Shown here one piece after another: positions 24,611 through 32,661 of a stretch of 64,000 bases of DNA (position 1 is its first letter; every line of letters starts with the position of its first letter). Source of the stretch: an uncultured Collinsella sp. Lineage in GTDB: Bacteria; Actinomycetota; Coriobacteriia; Coriobacteriales; Coriobacteriaceae. The stretch is taken from positions 62,001 to 126,000 of the forward strand of contig CABUDI010000002.1 of the NCBI GenBank assembly GCA_902490305.1, in the 5' to 3' direction. Made by a program: the position numbers and the translations under genes. The notes below the pieces were generated by a model. That model saw only the letters and a program-made list of their open reading frames with translations, did not search any database and was not told the origin of the DNA.

Positions 24611-26735
24611 GCGTTTCTGGTCTAGACGCGTTTTGACGCGCCGTCCGAGCTGCCATCGCAAGCGAGGCGGCTTTATGGGCCGCGCCGGTATCGACCTGTT
24701 TATCGAAGACGGTGCCTACACCACGCTTTCTTCTGCCGTGGTCATCCTAGTGGTGCTCACGTTGTTGTTTTCGTCGACCGCGGCGATATGGAGCATGTCG
24801 CGTGCCGGGGATACCCAGGTGGCGGCCGATAGCGGCGCGTTGGCGGGTGCCAACGTGGTGTCGTCCTATCACACGGCTGCCACGGTGGTTGATGCGAGCA
24901 TCTTGAGTCTGGGGCTAGCGGGGTTTGCCACAATCGGGACGGGCCTGGTTGCCATTCTCATCCCAGGTGCCGAACCAGTTGCCGGCAATATGGTCGACAC
25001 CGGGATTGAGATCATTAAAACGCGCAATAAGTTTGCCAAAAGCGCATCGGAAGGCTTGCAGAAAATCGAGACGGCTCTGCCGTATCTGATTGCCGCGCGT
25101 GCCACGCAGGCGGTATCGGCGCAGGATACCGATAGTGTGGCCTATACCGGTACGGCGCTTGCCGTGCCCAGGACATCCGAGTCGGACTTCGCTGCGCTCA
25201 AAGGGTCAGAGATCTCGACCGATACCATTAAAGACACATCAGATGATTTAGAGCGTGCGGCCGAGGAGTTGCGGAAGGCTTCTGAGGACACGGCGAAGGC
25301 TAAAGAGCGCGCTTGGCTGGCGGATTGTGGCGGGTCGGACGAGAGTTCGATTGGCAAGTACTCGTGTATGTGGGAGCGTGCGAAAAAACTAGCAGAACTA
25401 TCTGACAGTCAGAACCGTCATGAAAAGTCGAGCATCACATGGGAGCCGCAAATAGCGCTCGATCGCGCGAAAATCTATTACCGGCAGCGCTTGGCGAATG
25501 AAAAACCTCAGGGATCGAGCGTCGAGATGAAGGCGGAGTCGGCGGCGCGCAAGGCGTTTTACACCTATGCGAGTACAGAGGTCAATCGTGCATATGTAAC
25601 CGAGGACGGAGATGAAGTTACTTCCCATATCCCGCTGTTGCCGCGCAACGCTGACGAGGTGCGAGCGACGGAACTCTATACCGATGCGGCGTGGCCAACC
25701 AGCGCCATCGATGGCAAGACGTATCTGCATTACGGAACGAGTTGCCCCAACTATAAGAAGGGGTCGCCAGGCGGGTTAGCCTCGGTTGCTGATTATGACG
25801 GACAGGACAGATGCAACAGATGCCATTTTGGCGTTTCGTCGCTCGGTGCCGTTGCAGCGCCTTCGACTTCTATCGAAAACGGCTTTGAGTACCACTTCGA
25901 TAAGTTCAAAGAGGCCCTGGAAGACTACGTCGAATGCCGCAACAAAGAGCTCGAGCTCGAGCGTCAGACCGAGGATGAGGCCGACCGTGCGGGCAATGCG
26001 TTTGACCAGGCCATCAAGGAGCTTTCCGGCGAGCGCCCGCGTATCGCCCCGCCCGGTCGCAACGGCGTGGTTGCCCTTGCGGTTTCGGGTGCCATCTCGA
26101 GCCCCGATGAGCTCAACTCTTCGTTTAACACGGCAGTCAGGCTTGGCGATCGCGGTGCTATCTCTGCCGCGGTGCTGGCGCCCGATGAGGCGGCGGCGCA
26201 AAACAACGTGCTTTCGCGATTTTTCTCGACATTGAAGGAACGCTCGGGCGGCGTTGCCGGCGTACTCGATGGCGTCATGGATGTTTGGGGACGGCTGCTC
26301 GTAGGATACGGTGATATCCAAGGTTCGGCCGACGAACTTATGGACGAGATGATTAAAGGCCTAGGAGGGGGCAGCGGCGCGTTGGGTTCCATCGCATCGT
26401 GGCTCGGCGATACCGTTTCGGCGTCCATGGCGGCGTTGGGTCTGGAACCGTGCGACTTGCGCCTGCGAAAGCCAGTGCTGACCGATTCCGCCAACGTCAT
26501 TAAGAGTCCGGGGTCTGACATTGCTGGTCTTTCTCAAGCGCAAGACAAGCTGCGAAGTATTCCGTTGGGCGTGACCGATCCCAAGGCGCTTTGCGAGGCA
26601 TTGGAATATCAAGTCGAACGCACCATTAGCGGTACGGTGTTCACGCTTGCGGAGATTCCTCTGCCCGGCGGCGGCTCCATCCCACTCACCGTCGATGTCG
26701 CCACGCTGGTTGGCGCTCTGGGCGGTGGGTCGTAA
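24582..26735 (+). CDS. Large TadG-like pilus-associated protein
   Basis: 717 residues. After a basic N-terminus a membrane helix (about 47-67, SSAVVILVVLTLLFSSTAAI) is followed by QVAADSGALAGANVV, the TadE/TadG-like sequence often seen after the anchor. The rest is a large external region: Glu/Lys-rich coiled-coil stretches (about 210-310), a segment with three cysteines including CNRCH (about 390-415), another coiled region (about 440-485) and a Gly-rich C-terminus. A likely minor or tip component. The 25.2-25.8 kb coding stretch is AT-richer than the rest. ATG 24582 follows GGAGGGAG. Ends in TAATG with the next gene. Confidence 0.75.
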   Translation: MIRGLLHGIKRFWSRRVLTRRPSCHRKRGGFMGRAGIDLFIEDGAYTTLSSAVVILVVLTLLFSSTAAIWSMSRAGDTQVAADSGALAGANVVSSYHTAATVVDASILSLGLAGFATIGTGLVAILIPGAEPVAGNMVDTGIEIIKTRNKFAKSASEGLQKIETALPYLIAARATQAVSAQDTDSVAYTGTALAVPRTSESDFAALKGSEISTDTIKDTSDDLERAAEELRKASEDTAKAKERAWLADCGGSDESSIGKYSCMWERAKKLAELSDSQNRHEKSSITWEPQIALDRAKIYYRQRLANEKPQGSSVEMKAESAARKAFYTYASTEVNRAYVTEDGDEVTSHIPLLPRNADEVRATELYTDAAWPTSAIDGKTYLHYGTSCPNYKKGSPGGLASVADYDGQDRCNRCHFGVSSLGAVAAPSTSIENGFEYHFDKFKEALEDYVECRNKELELERQTEDEADRAGNAFDQAIKELSGERPRIAPPGRNGVVALAVSGAISSPDELNSSFNTAVRLGDRGAISAAVLAPDEAAAQNNVLSRFFSTLKERSGGVAGVLDGVMDVWGRLLVGYGDIQGSADELMDEMIKGLGGGSGALGSIASWLGDTVSASMAALGLEPCDLRLRKPVLTDSANVIKSPGSDIAGLSQAQDKLRSIPLGVTDPKALCEALEYQVERTISGTVFTLAEIPLPGGGSIPLTVDVATLVGALGGGS

Positions 26736-27211
26736 TGAGTATCCGCATACGGCTGCGTGAGGAGCGCGCCCAAGCGACGGTGGAGATGGCAGTGGTTACG
26801 CCCGTTTTACTGGTGCTGGCGCTCATCGTGTACAACGTCATGATCTTTGCCAGCGCTGTCGCGCGCTTCGACCGCGTGGTGCCCGACATCGTGCTGGCGC
26901 ACGCTGTGGCGCCGGGCGGGGAGGGTGACGAGAACTCTGCCGATGCCTCGGCGACGGTTCAGACTCAAATTCTGAATGCCATGGAAGGCTATGACTTGCA
27001 GATCGAAGTGTCGAGCGAGCAAGGCGCGGAGGCATCGGATGGTGGCCTGCTCTCCCTATCCGGTACGTTTAGGACCTACACCTGCACCATGCACTATGAG
27101 CCGTGGCCGACTTCTCTCAGCATCGCTGGCGTTCCGCTGGGGGCGCCGACAACGTTGTCGCACGAGCGTGCGGTGACGGTCGATCCATGGCGTCCGGGGG
27201 TGGTCATGTGA
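26735..27211 (+). CDS. Second TadE-like pseudopilin
   Basis: 158 residues. MSIRIRLREERAQATVEMAV is a TadE-type prepilin segment with an Ala|Gln site and Glu at +5, then a hydrophobic helix (TPVLLVLALIVYNVMIFASA) and a ~120-residue external domain. It starts one base before the previous stop codon ends (TAATG) and ends in GTGA with the following DUF192 gene, so all three should be translated together. It pairs functionally with the other TadE-like protein, as TadE and TadF do elsewhere. Confidence 0.82.
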   Translation: MSIRIRLREERAQATVEMAVVTPVLLVLALIVYNVMIFASAVARFDRVVPDIVLAHAVAPGGEGDENSADASATVQTQILNAMEGYDLQIEVSSEQGAEASDGGLLSLSGTFRTYTCTMHYEPWPTSLSIAGVPLGAPTTLSHERAVTVDPWRPGVVM

Positions 27212-27567
27212 CCGCGGTCTCGTCCTACATCGCCTACGCGCGGGCACTCAATAGGCTGGGTTGGACGCCGGCCGAGTTTGTGGTGGCGGAGTCGTTTGTC
27301 GTGCGTCTGCGCGGCATGCTGGGACGGCATCCGGTTGCCGCCAACGGCCTGCCGCTCGTCATGGCGTTTCCACGCTGCTCTTCGGTCCATACGTGTTTTA
27401 TGGCCTATCCCATCGACATCGCCTTCATCGATCGCGACGGCAATATCCTCGCGCGCTACGAAAACGTACGTCCCTGGCGTATGTGCTCCTGCCCCGGCGC
27501 CTGGGCCGCACTAGAGCGCCCTTCAATCATTGTTTCGACCCCTGCTCTCCAACGCGTGACGGCTTAA
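27208..27567 (+). CDS. DUF192 family protein
   Basis: 119 residues with the DUF192 pattern: RLRGMLGR, a central hydrophobic strand, then YPIDIAFIDRDGNILARYENVRPWR and a C-terminal CPGAWAALE. Family members are small, often secreted, and lack a settled function. Here no signal peptide is visible. The GTG start overlaps the preceding TGA (GTGA), with GGGGGTGG upstream, so it is translationally coupled to the Tad operon and forms its last gene. Three to four Cys residues (CSSVHTC, CSC) stand out. A pilus-related function is inferred from position only. Confidence 0.78.
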   Translation: MTAVSSYIAYARALNRLGWTPAEFVVAESFVVRLRGMLGRHPVAANGLPLVMAFPRCSSVHTCFMAYPIDIAFIDRDGNILARYENVRPWRMCSCPGAWAALERPSIIVSTPALQRVTA

Positions 27568-27664
27568 GGGACTGAGCGAAAAACTTCTTGCTGCCGGCTG
27601 ATGCCTCTGACGTGCCGATTTATAGAACCGAGGCTGTGCTCAAAAACTTTTTTAAAATTCTCGG

Positions 27665-27692
27665 TTGACCGGAACGCGTCCTTGGTTATACT
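27665..27692 (+). promoter_or_regulatory. tRNA-Phe promoter
   Basis: TTGACC (27665-27670), a 16-bp spacer and TATACT (27687-27692) lie 32 bp before the tRNA, after an AT-rich stretch that may act as an UP element. Confidence 0.8.
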
Positions 27693-27724
27693 AATCAAGC
27701 CTTGAAACAAGGCACACCTCAAAT

Positions 27725-27797
<73 letters not shown>

Positions 27798-27810
27798 CCT
27801 TGAATTGACT

Positions 27811-27840
27811 AGGACCTCTGCAAAGGGGTCCTTTTCTTTT
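27811..27840 (+). terminator. Terminator of tRNA-Phe
   Basis: AGGACC (27811-27816) pairs with GGTCCT (27827-27832), followed by a T-rich tail TTTCTTTT. Confidence 0.8.
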
Positions 27841-27970
27841 ATCGAGGGCTCTGCGGAAATTGCGTCCCGGAATTTGGCTTCAGAGTGGGATGCGCTTTCC
27901 GGCGCTTACTTCCGACGTGCGTGCACATCTCGGGCCCGCCCAGACATTCCTTCCGCTTTTGCGCCACTTT

Positions 27971-28010
27971 ACAGACCGTTCGGTCGTCTGTCCGCACGCG
28001 CGGGTATACT
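27971..28010 (+). promoter_or_regulatory. Promoter and dyad operator before the GH5-like gene
   Basis: TATACT at 28005-28010 is a clear -10. The dyad ACAGACCG-TT-CGGTCGTCTGT (27971-27991; core GACCG TT CGGTC at 27974-27985) covers the expected -35 position. Such GACCGNNCGGTC dyads are often bound by TetR-family repressors, but the regulator here is unknown. Confidence 0.5.
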
Positions 28011-28075
28011 CAAAACGATACTTTTCCTGTGCAATACGATGCAGGCTCAGCCTGCACGATCCGAAGGGGGCAGTG

Positions 28076-29137
28076 ATGGAGAGGATACTCGGCGTTAATC
28101 TCTCTGGCTGGTTTATTCCCGAGCCTTGGGTGACCCCGTCGCTATACGCGGCGACCGGTGCATCCAACGCGGCCGAGCTGCAGGAGGCCATGGGCACCGC
28201 CGCCTATAACGAGCGCATGCGCCGTCATTACGAGACGTTTGTGAGCGAGGACGATTTCCGCCGCATGGCGCAGATTGGCCTCAATGCCGTGCGTCTGCCG
28301 GTACCCTGGTATGCCTTTGGCTCGCAGGAGTCCGATGCGTCCTACATCTCGGTTGTCGATTACATCGACCGCGCGATTGAGTGGGCTGCCAAGTACAACA
28401 TTCGCGTGCTGCTTGACCTGGCGACTGTGCCCGGTGGCCAGGGCGATTCCAACGATTCGCCCGCCACGCCGGAGGCTGTTGCCGAGTGGCATTCGTCCAC
28501 TAACGGCCGCCATGTCGCACTTGACGTGCTCGAGCGCTTGGCCGAGCGTTACGGCGAGGCCGAGAGCCTGCTGGGCATTGAGCTGCTGGATACGCCGCAG
28601 ATGAGTGTCCGTAAGAGCCTCTTCACCATGACGGATGGCATTCCTGCTCACTACCTGCGCAATTTCTATCGCGATGCTTACGAGCTCGTCCGTTCGTATA
28701 TGCCCGAGGATAAGATCGTCGTTTTCTCGTCGTCGGGGCATCCCAGCGAGTGGAAGCATTTTATGCGCGGCGCCAAGTACAAGAACGTCTACATGGACCT
28801 TCACCTGTACCATTACCGCGACGAGCATGCGCTCGACATCACGAGCCCCCGCGGGCTGACGACGGCGATTTCGCGTAACAAGCGCGAGCTTAAAGAAGCG
28901 ATTTCAACTGGGTTCCCCGTGCTGGTGGGCGAATGGTCGGGCGCGGCGATCTTTGCCAACTCGTCGGTTACGCCCGAGGGCCGCAATGCCTACGAGCGCG
29001 TGTTTATCGCCAATCAGCTGGCTTCGTTTGCGCCGGCTGCCGGTTGGTTCTTCCAAACGTGGAAGACCGAGAAGCGCATTGCAGCATGGGACGCCCGCGC
29101 GGCGCTCGGTACGCTCGAGCGTGGCATGATTGAATAG
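28076..29137 (+). CDS. GH5-like (exo-beta-1,3-glucanase type) protein lacking the usual acid/base Glu
   Basis: 353 residues with a whole GH5_9-type layout: GVNLSGWFIPEPWVTPSLY, DDFRRMAQIGLNAVRLPVPW, AIEWAAKYNIRVLLDL, GIELLDTPQ, the HLYHY segment, and FPVLVGEWSG. The nucleophile Glu is present (residue 286). The family's acid/base motif Asn-Glu-Pro is Asp-Thr-Pro here (172-174), and the conserved Leu-His-Gly-Ala-Pro is Leu-Ala-Thr-Val-Pro. No signal peptide, so cytosolic. It is therefore either inactive, carbohydrate-binding, or uses another mechanism. ATG 28076 follows AAGGGGG; a GTG one codon earlier is possible. It is followed by rsmI six bases later. Confidence 0.8.
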   Translation: MERILGVNLSGWFIPEPWVTPSLYAATGASNAAELQEAMGTAAYNERMRRHYETFVSEDDFRRMAQIGLNAVRLPVPWYAFGSQESDASYISVVDYIDRAIEWAAKYNIRVLLDLATVPGGQGDSNDSPATPEAVAEWHSSTNGRHVALDVLERLAERYGEAESLLGIELLDTPQMSVRKSLFTMTDGIPAHYLRNFYRDAYELVRSYMPEDKIVVFSSSGHPSEWKHFMRGAKYKNVYMDLHLYHYRDEHALDITSPRGLTTAISRNKRELKEAISTGFPVLVGEWSGAAIFANSSVTPEGRNAYERVFIANQLASFAPAAGWFFQTWKTEKRIAAWDARAALGTLERGMIE

Positions 29138-29143
29138 GTTGAT

Positions 29144-30022
29144 ATGACGCAAAACAGCGCCCATACGGGCAAACTCTATGTGGTCGGCACGCCCATCGGC
29201 AACTTGGGCGACCTGTCCCCGCGCGTTGGCGAGGCCTTTGCCGCCGCCGATGTCATCTGCTGCGAAGACACGCGTGTGACGTCAAAGCTGCTGATGCACC
29301 TGGGCATTTCCAAGCCGCTTGTCCGTTGCGACGAGAATGTGATCGCCAGCCGCGCCGCCGGCCTGGTCGACCGTCTGCTGGCGGGGGAGACCCTCGCCTT
29401 TGCCTCGGACGCCGGCATGCCGAGCGTGTCCGATCCCGGCCAGGCGCTGGTCGAGGCGGCACGTGAGGCCGATGTGCCCGTCGAAGTTATTCCCGGGCCC
29501 TCCGCTTGCGTCACGGCGCTCGTTTCGTCCGGCATTCCCTGTGAGCATTTTTTCTTTGAGGGCTTTTTGGGCCGAAAGCACGGCGACCGCGTGCGTCGTT
29601 TGCAGCGCCTTGCCGTGGTTCCCGGCGCACTCATCTTCTACGAGTCTCCACATCGCATCGTGGCGACGCTCGAGGCCGTGGCAGAGGTTTTTCCCCAGCG
29701 TGAGGTTGCCGTCTGCCGCGAGCTCACCAAGCTGCACGAGGAAGTCTTGCGCGGGCCCGCTGCCCAGCTTGCTGAGGAGCTGCGTGCTCGCGGCGAGGTA
29801 AAGGGCGAGATTGCGCTGGTCATCGCGCCGCCGAGCGAGGATGAGGAGGCCGGTATCGTGCCGGTTGGCGCCGCGGCAGCGGATCCCGACGAGGCCCTGC
29901 GCGAGGATATCCGCGCCGCGCTCGAGGAGGGGGAGCCCGCGTCTGCGGTGGCCAAGCGCCTGTCTCAGAAGTATTCGCGCCGCAAGCGCGATGTCTATGC
30001 CATGGTGCTCGATATGCAATAG
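29144..30022 (+). CDS. rsmI: 16S rRNA (cytidine-1402-2'-O)-methyltransferase
   Basis: Tetrapyrrole-methylase-fold enzyme that uses SAM to methylate C1402 in the 30S decoding centre. 292 residues with KLYVVGTPIGNLGDLSPR, CCEDTRVTSKLL, ASDAGMPSVSDPG and FFFEGFLGRK, all family signatures. The C-terminal ~60 residues form the usual helical extension (ALREDIRAALEEGEPAS). It lies six bases after the GH5-like gene and 69 bp before metG, so it may share the upstream promoter. Confidence 0.94.
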   Translation: MTQNSAHTGKLYVVGTPIGNLGDLSPRVGEAFAAADVICCEDTRVTSKLLMHLGISKPLVRCDENVIASRAAGLVDRLLAGETLAFASDAGMPSVSDPGQALVEAAREADVPVEVIPGPSACVTALVSSGIPCEHFFFEGFLGRKHGDRVRRLQRLAVVPGALIFYESPHRIVATLEAVAEVFPQREVAVCRELTKLHEEVLRGPAAQLAEELRARGEVKGEIALVIAPPSEDEEAGIVPVGAAAADPDEALREDIRAALEEGEPASAVAKRLSQKYSRRKRDVYAMVLDMQ

Positions 30023-30091
30023 ATGGAGGATATCCAGCCCTTGCGCTAGAATCATCCTCTGTATGCAACGTTTTTCTGGAGGACAAACCCC

Positions 30092-31693
30092 ATGGATCAA
30101 AGCAAGCCTTCGTTCTTTATCACGACGCCCATCTACTACGTCAACGCCGATCCGCACCTGGGCACGGCTTATTCCACCATCATCGCCGACGTTCAGGCCC
30201 GTTATCGTCGCTCCGCCGGCTATAACGTCAAGTTCCTGACCGGCATGGACGAGCACGGCGAGAAGGTCGCCGAGGCCGCAGCCAAGCACAACATGACGCC
30301 GCAGGAGTGGACCGATAGCCAGGCTCCGCACTTCAAGGAGCTTTGGAGCAAGCTCGAGATTTCCAATGATGACTTCATTCGCACCACCGAGCCGCGCCAG
30401 CACCATGCCGTGCAGTACCTGTGGGAGCGCATGAAGGAGTCCGGCTACCTGTATAAGGGCAGCTACGACGGCTGGTATTGCGTGCCTGACGAGACCTACT
30501 TTACCGATACGCAGGTCCAGAAGGGCGACGAGGAGTACGGCAGCGTCGGTCAGCACCTGTGCCCCGACTGCCACCGTCCGCTTGAGCGCGTGCAGGAGGA
30601 GTCCTACTTCTTTAAGCTTTCCGCCTTCCAGGACAAGCTGCTTAAGCTCTATGACGAGCATCCCGACTTTGTCGAGCCTGCGTTTCGCATGAACGAGGTT
30701 CGCAGCTTTGTCGAGGGCGGCCTTAACGACCTTTCCGTGAGCCGTACGAGCTTTGACTGGGGCATTCAGGTCCCGTTTGACGAGGGTCACGTGACCTACG
30801 TGTGGTTCGATGCGCTGCTCAACTATATGACGGCCGTCGGCTACGGTGTCGACACCGACGAGGCGCGTGCCGAGCTGGCCTATCGCTGGCCCGCGCAGTT
30901 CCACATCGTGGGTAAGGACATCATCCGCTTCCACTGCGTCATTTGGCCCGCCATGCTCATGGCCATCGGCGAGGCCCTGCCCGAGCACGTCTTTGCCCAC
31001 GGCTTCCTGACCGTGCGCAATGCCGAGACCGGCAAGGCCGAGAAGATGTCCAAGAGCCGCGGCAACGCCATCGCTCCGCAGGACGTTATCGACATGCTGG
31101 GCGTCGAGGGCTATCGCTACTACTTTATGACCGACGTCGTCCCCGGCACCGACGGTGCCATCAGCTTCGACCGCATGGAGCAGGTCTACAACGCCGACCT
31201 GGCCAACAGCTGGGGCAACCTCATCTCGCGTTCGCTCAACATGAGCGGCAAGTATTTTGACGGTTGCGCGCCCGCCAAGCCCGCATCGTTCGATGCGTTC
31301 GACAACCCGCTGGCAAAGATTGCCGACGGTTTGGTCGAGCGCTACATGGCCAAGATGGACGTGCTCGATTACGGTGGAGCCAAGGACGAGGTCATGGAGC
31401 TCATCCACGCCGCCAACCACTACATCGAGGACTCCGAGCCTTGGGCACTTGCCAAGGACGAGGCCAAGGCTGACGAGCTGGCGTTTGTGATCTACAACCT
31501 GCTCGAGGCCATCCGCATTGCCGCTCACCTGCTGATGCCGCTCATGCCCCAGACTTCTGCCGAGGCTCTGCGCCGCCTGTCCTGCGAGGACGAGGCCGCG
31601 AGCGACGACCTCAAGGGCATTTGCGCTTGGGGCCTGCTTGCTGGTGGTCAGCCCGTCGAGAAGGGCGATCCGCTGTTCCCGCGTCTGGGCTAA
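30092..31693 (+). CDS. metG: Methionyl-tRNA synthetase
   Basis: Class I synthetase, 533 residues. The N-terminal nucleotide-binding motif PIYYVNADPHLGTAYS contains the HIGH-equivalent. The connective peptide keeps one CPDC zinc-like pair; the KMSKS loop is at 318-322. An anticodon-binding helical domain completes it. It lacks the C-terminal EMAP-like tRNA-binding domain found in some MetRS proteins. ATG 30092 follows TGGAGGAC. A terminator hairpin follows at 31733. Confidence 0.96.
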   Translation: MDQSKPSFFITTPIYYVNADPHLGTAYSTIIADVQARYRRSAGYNVKFLTGMDEHGEKVAEAAAKHNMTPQEWTDSQAPHFKELWSKLEISNDDFIRTTEPRQHHAVQYLWERMKESGYLYKGSYDGWYCVPDETYFTDTQVQKGDEEYGSVGQHLCPDCHRPLERVQEESYFFKLSAFQDKLLKLYDEHPDFVEPAFRMNEVRSFVEGGLNDLSVSRTSFDWGIQVPFDEGHVTYVWFDALLNYMTAVGYGVDTDEARAELAYRWPAQFHIVGKDIIRFHCVIWPAMLMAIGEALPEHVFAHGFLTVRNAETGKAEKMSKSRGNAIAPQDVIDMLGVEGYRYYFMTDVVPGTDGAISFDRMEQVYNADLANSWGNLISRSLNMSGKYFDGCAPAKPASFDAFDNPLAKIADGLVERYMAKMDVLDYGGAKDEVMELIHAANHYIEDSEPWALAKDEAKADELAFVIYNLLEAIRIAAHLLMPLMPQTSAEALRRLSCEDEAASDDLKGICAWGLLAGGQPVEKGDPLFPRLG

Positions 31694-31732
31694 GACGCAG
31701 CGCGCCATATCGGCAATTTGCTGTTTAGCTGT

Positions 31733-31764
31733 AAGGGCATGGCCGCCACGGTCCATGCCCTTTT
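31733..31764 (+). terminator. Terminator of metG
   Basis: AAGGGCATGG (31733-31742) and CCATGCCCTT (31753-31762), 10-bp perfect stem, then TTTTG. Confidence 0.85.
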
Positions 31765-31800
31765 GTTTCAAGACGCCGCCATCATGCTAAGGAGGCAACC

Positions 31801-32661
31801 ATGACAACTTCGCCTTTGGCAAACCCCACGGCCACCAGGGAGCTGCTGGAGGAGTTTGGCCTTGCGACCAAGCATCGCCTGGGCCAGAACTTTCTAATCG
31901 ACAATCATGTGATCGAGCGTATCTGCGAGCTTGCCGAGCTTGCAGGTGACGAGCGCGTACTCGAGGTGGGTCCGGGTTGCGGTACGTTGACACTTGCGTT
32001 GCTGCAGGAAGCGGCGTGCGTTACGTCCATTGAAGCCGATCCTGAGCTCGAACCGGTGCTCGACGCCCACGCCGCCGACTATGCCAACTTCCGCTTTATC
32101 ATGGGCGACGCGCTTAAGGTGGGCCCGGAGCAGATTGAGCAGGCTGCCGGCGGCGAGCCCACGGTATTTGTCGCGAACTTGCCCTATAACGTGGCGGCGA
32201 CGATCATCCTGCAGTTCTTCCAGACGATGCCCGCGCTCAAGCGTGCCGTCGTCATGGTGCAAAAGGAGGTTGCCGATCGCATTGCCGCAGCGCCGGGCAA
32301 CAAGACCTATGGCGGCTATACGGCAAAGCTCGGCCTGTATGCGCAGGTGACGGGTCGCTTTGAGGTGCCGCCGCGTTGCTTTATGCCGGCGCCGCACGTG
32401 GACTCGGCCGTCGTGCGTATCGACCGTGTTGACGGCGTGGTGCCCGAAGGACTCGATTGCGAATTTGTGGCCCACGTGATTGATGCTGCATTTGCTCAGC
32501 GTCGCAAGACCATCCGCAATTCCATGAGCGCCAACGGCTTTGCCAAGGACGTGCTCGATGCCGCCTTTGAGGCTTGCGGTATCGCATCCACCACGCGCGC
32601 CGAAACGCTTGATGTTGCCGACTTTGTCCGTCTGGCTCGGGAGCTTTCCAATGATGCCTAA
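31801..32661 (+). CDS. rsmA: 16S rRNA dimethyladenosine transferase
   Basis: KsgA/RsmA: dimethylates A1518 and A1519 of 16S rRNA in the final stage of 30S assembly. 286 residues; motifs LGQNFLID, VLEVGPGCGTLTLAL (SAM-binding), VANLPYN (catalytic NLPY), and a C-terminal helical domain with FAQRRKTIRNS. ATG 31801 follows AAGGAGG. The tatD gene starts ten bases before its stop, so the two are coupled. With rsmI and rsgA elsewhere in the window, this is the third 30S maturation factor here. Confidence 0.96.
   Translation: MTTSPLANPTATRELLEEFGLATKHRLGQNFLIDNHVIERICELAELAGDERVLEVGPGCGTLTLALLQEAACVTSIEADPELEPVLDAHAADYANFRFIMGDALKVGPEQIEQAAGGEPTVFVANLPYNVAATIILQFFQTMPALKRAVVMVQKEVADRIAAAPGNKTYGGYTAKLGLYAQVTGRFEVPPRCFMPAPHVDSAVVRIDRVDGVVPEGLDCEFVAHVIDAAFAQRRKTIRNSMSANGFAKDVLDAAFEACGIASTTRAETLDVADFVRLARELSNDA

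Noticed and set aside
29282..31771. Open frame of 829 codons opposite rsmI and metG
   Set aside because: Same reasoning; both plus-strand genes have full sets of family motifs.
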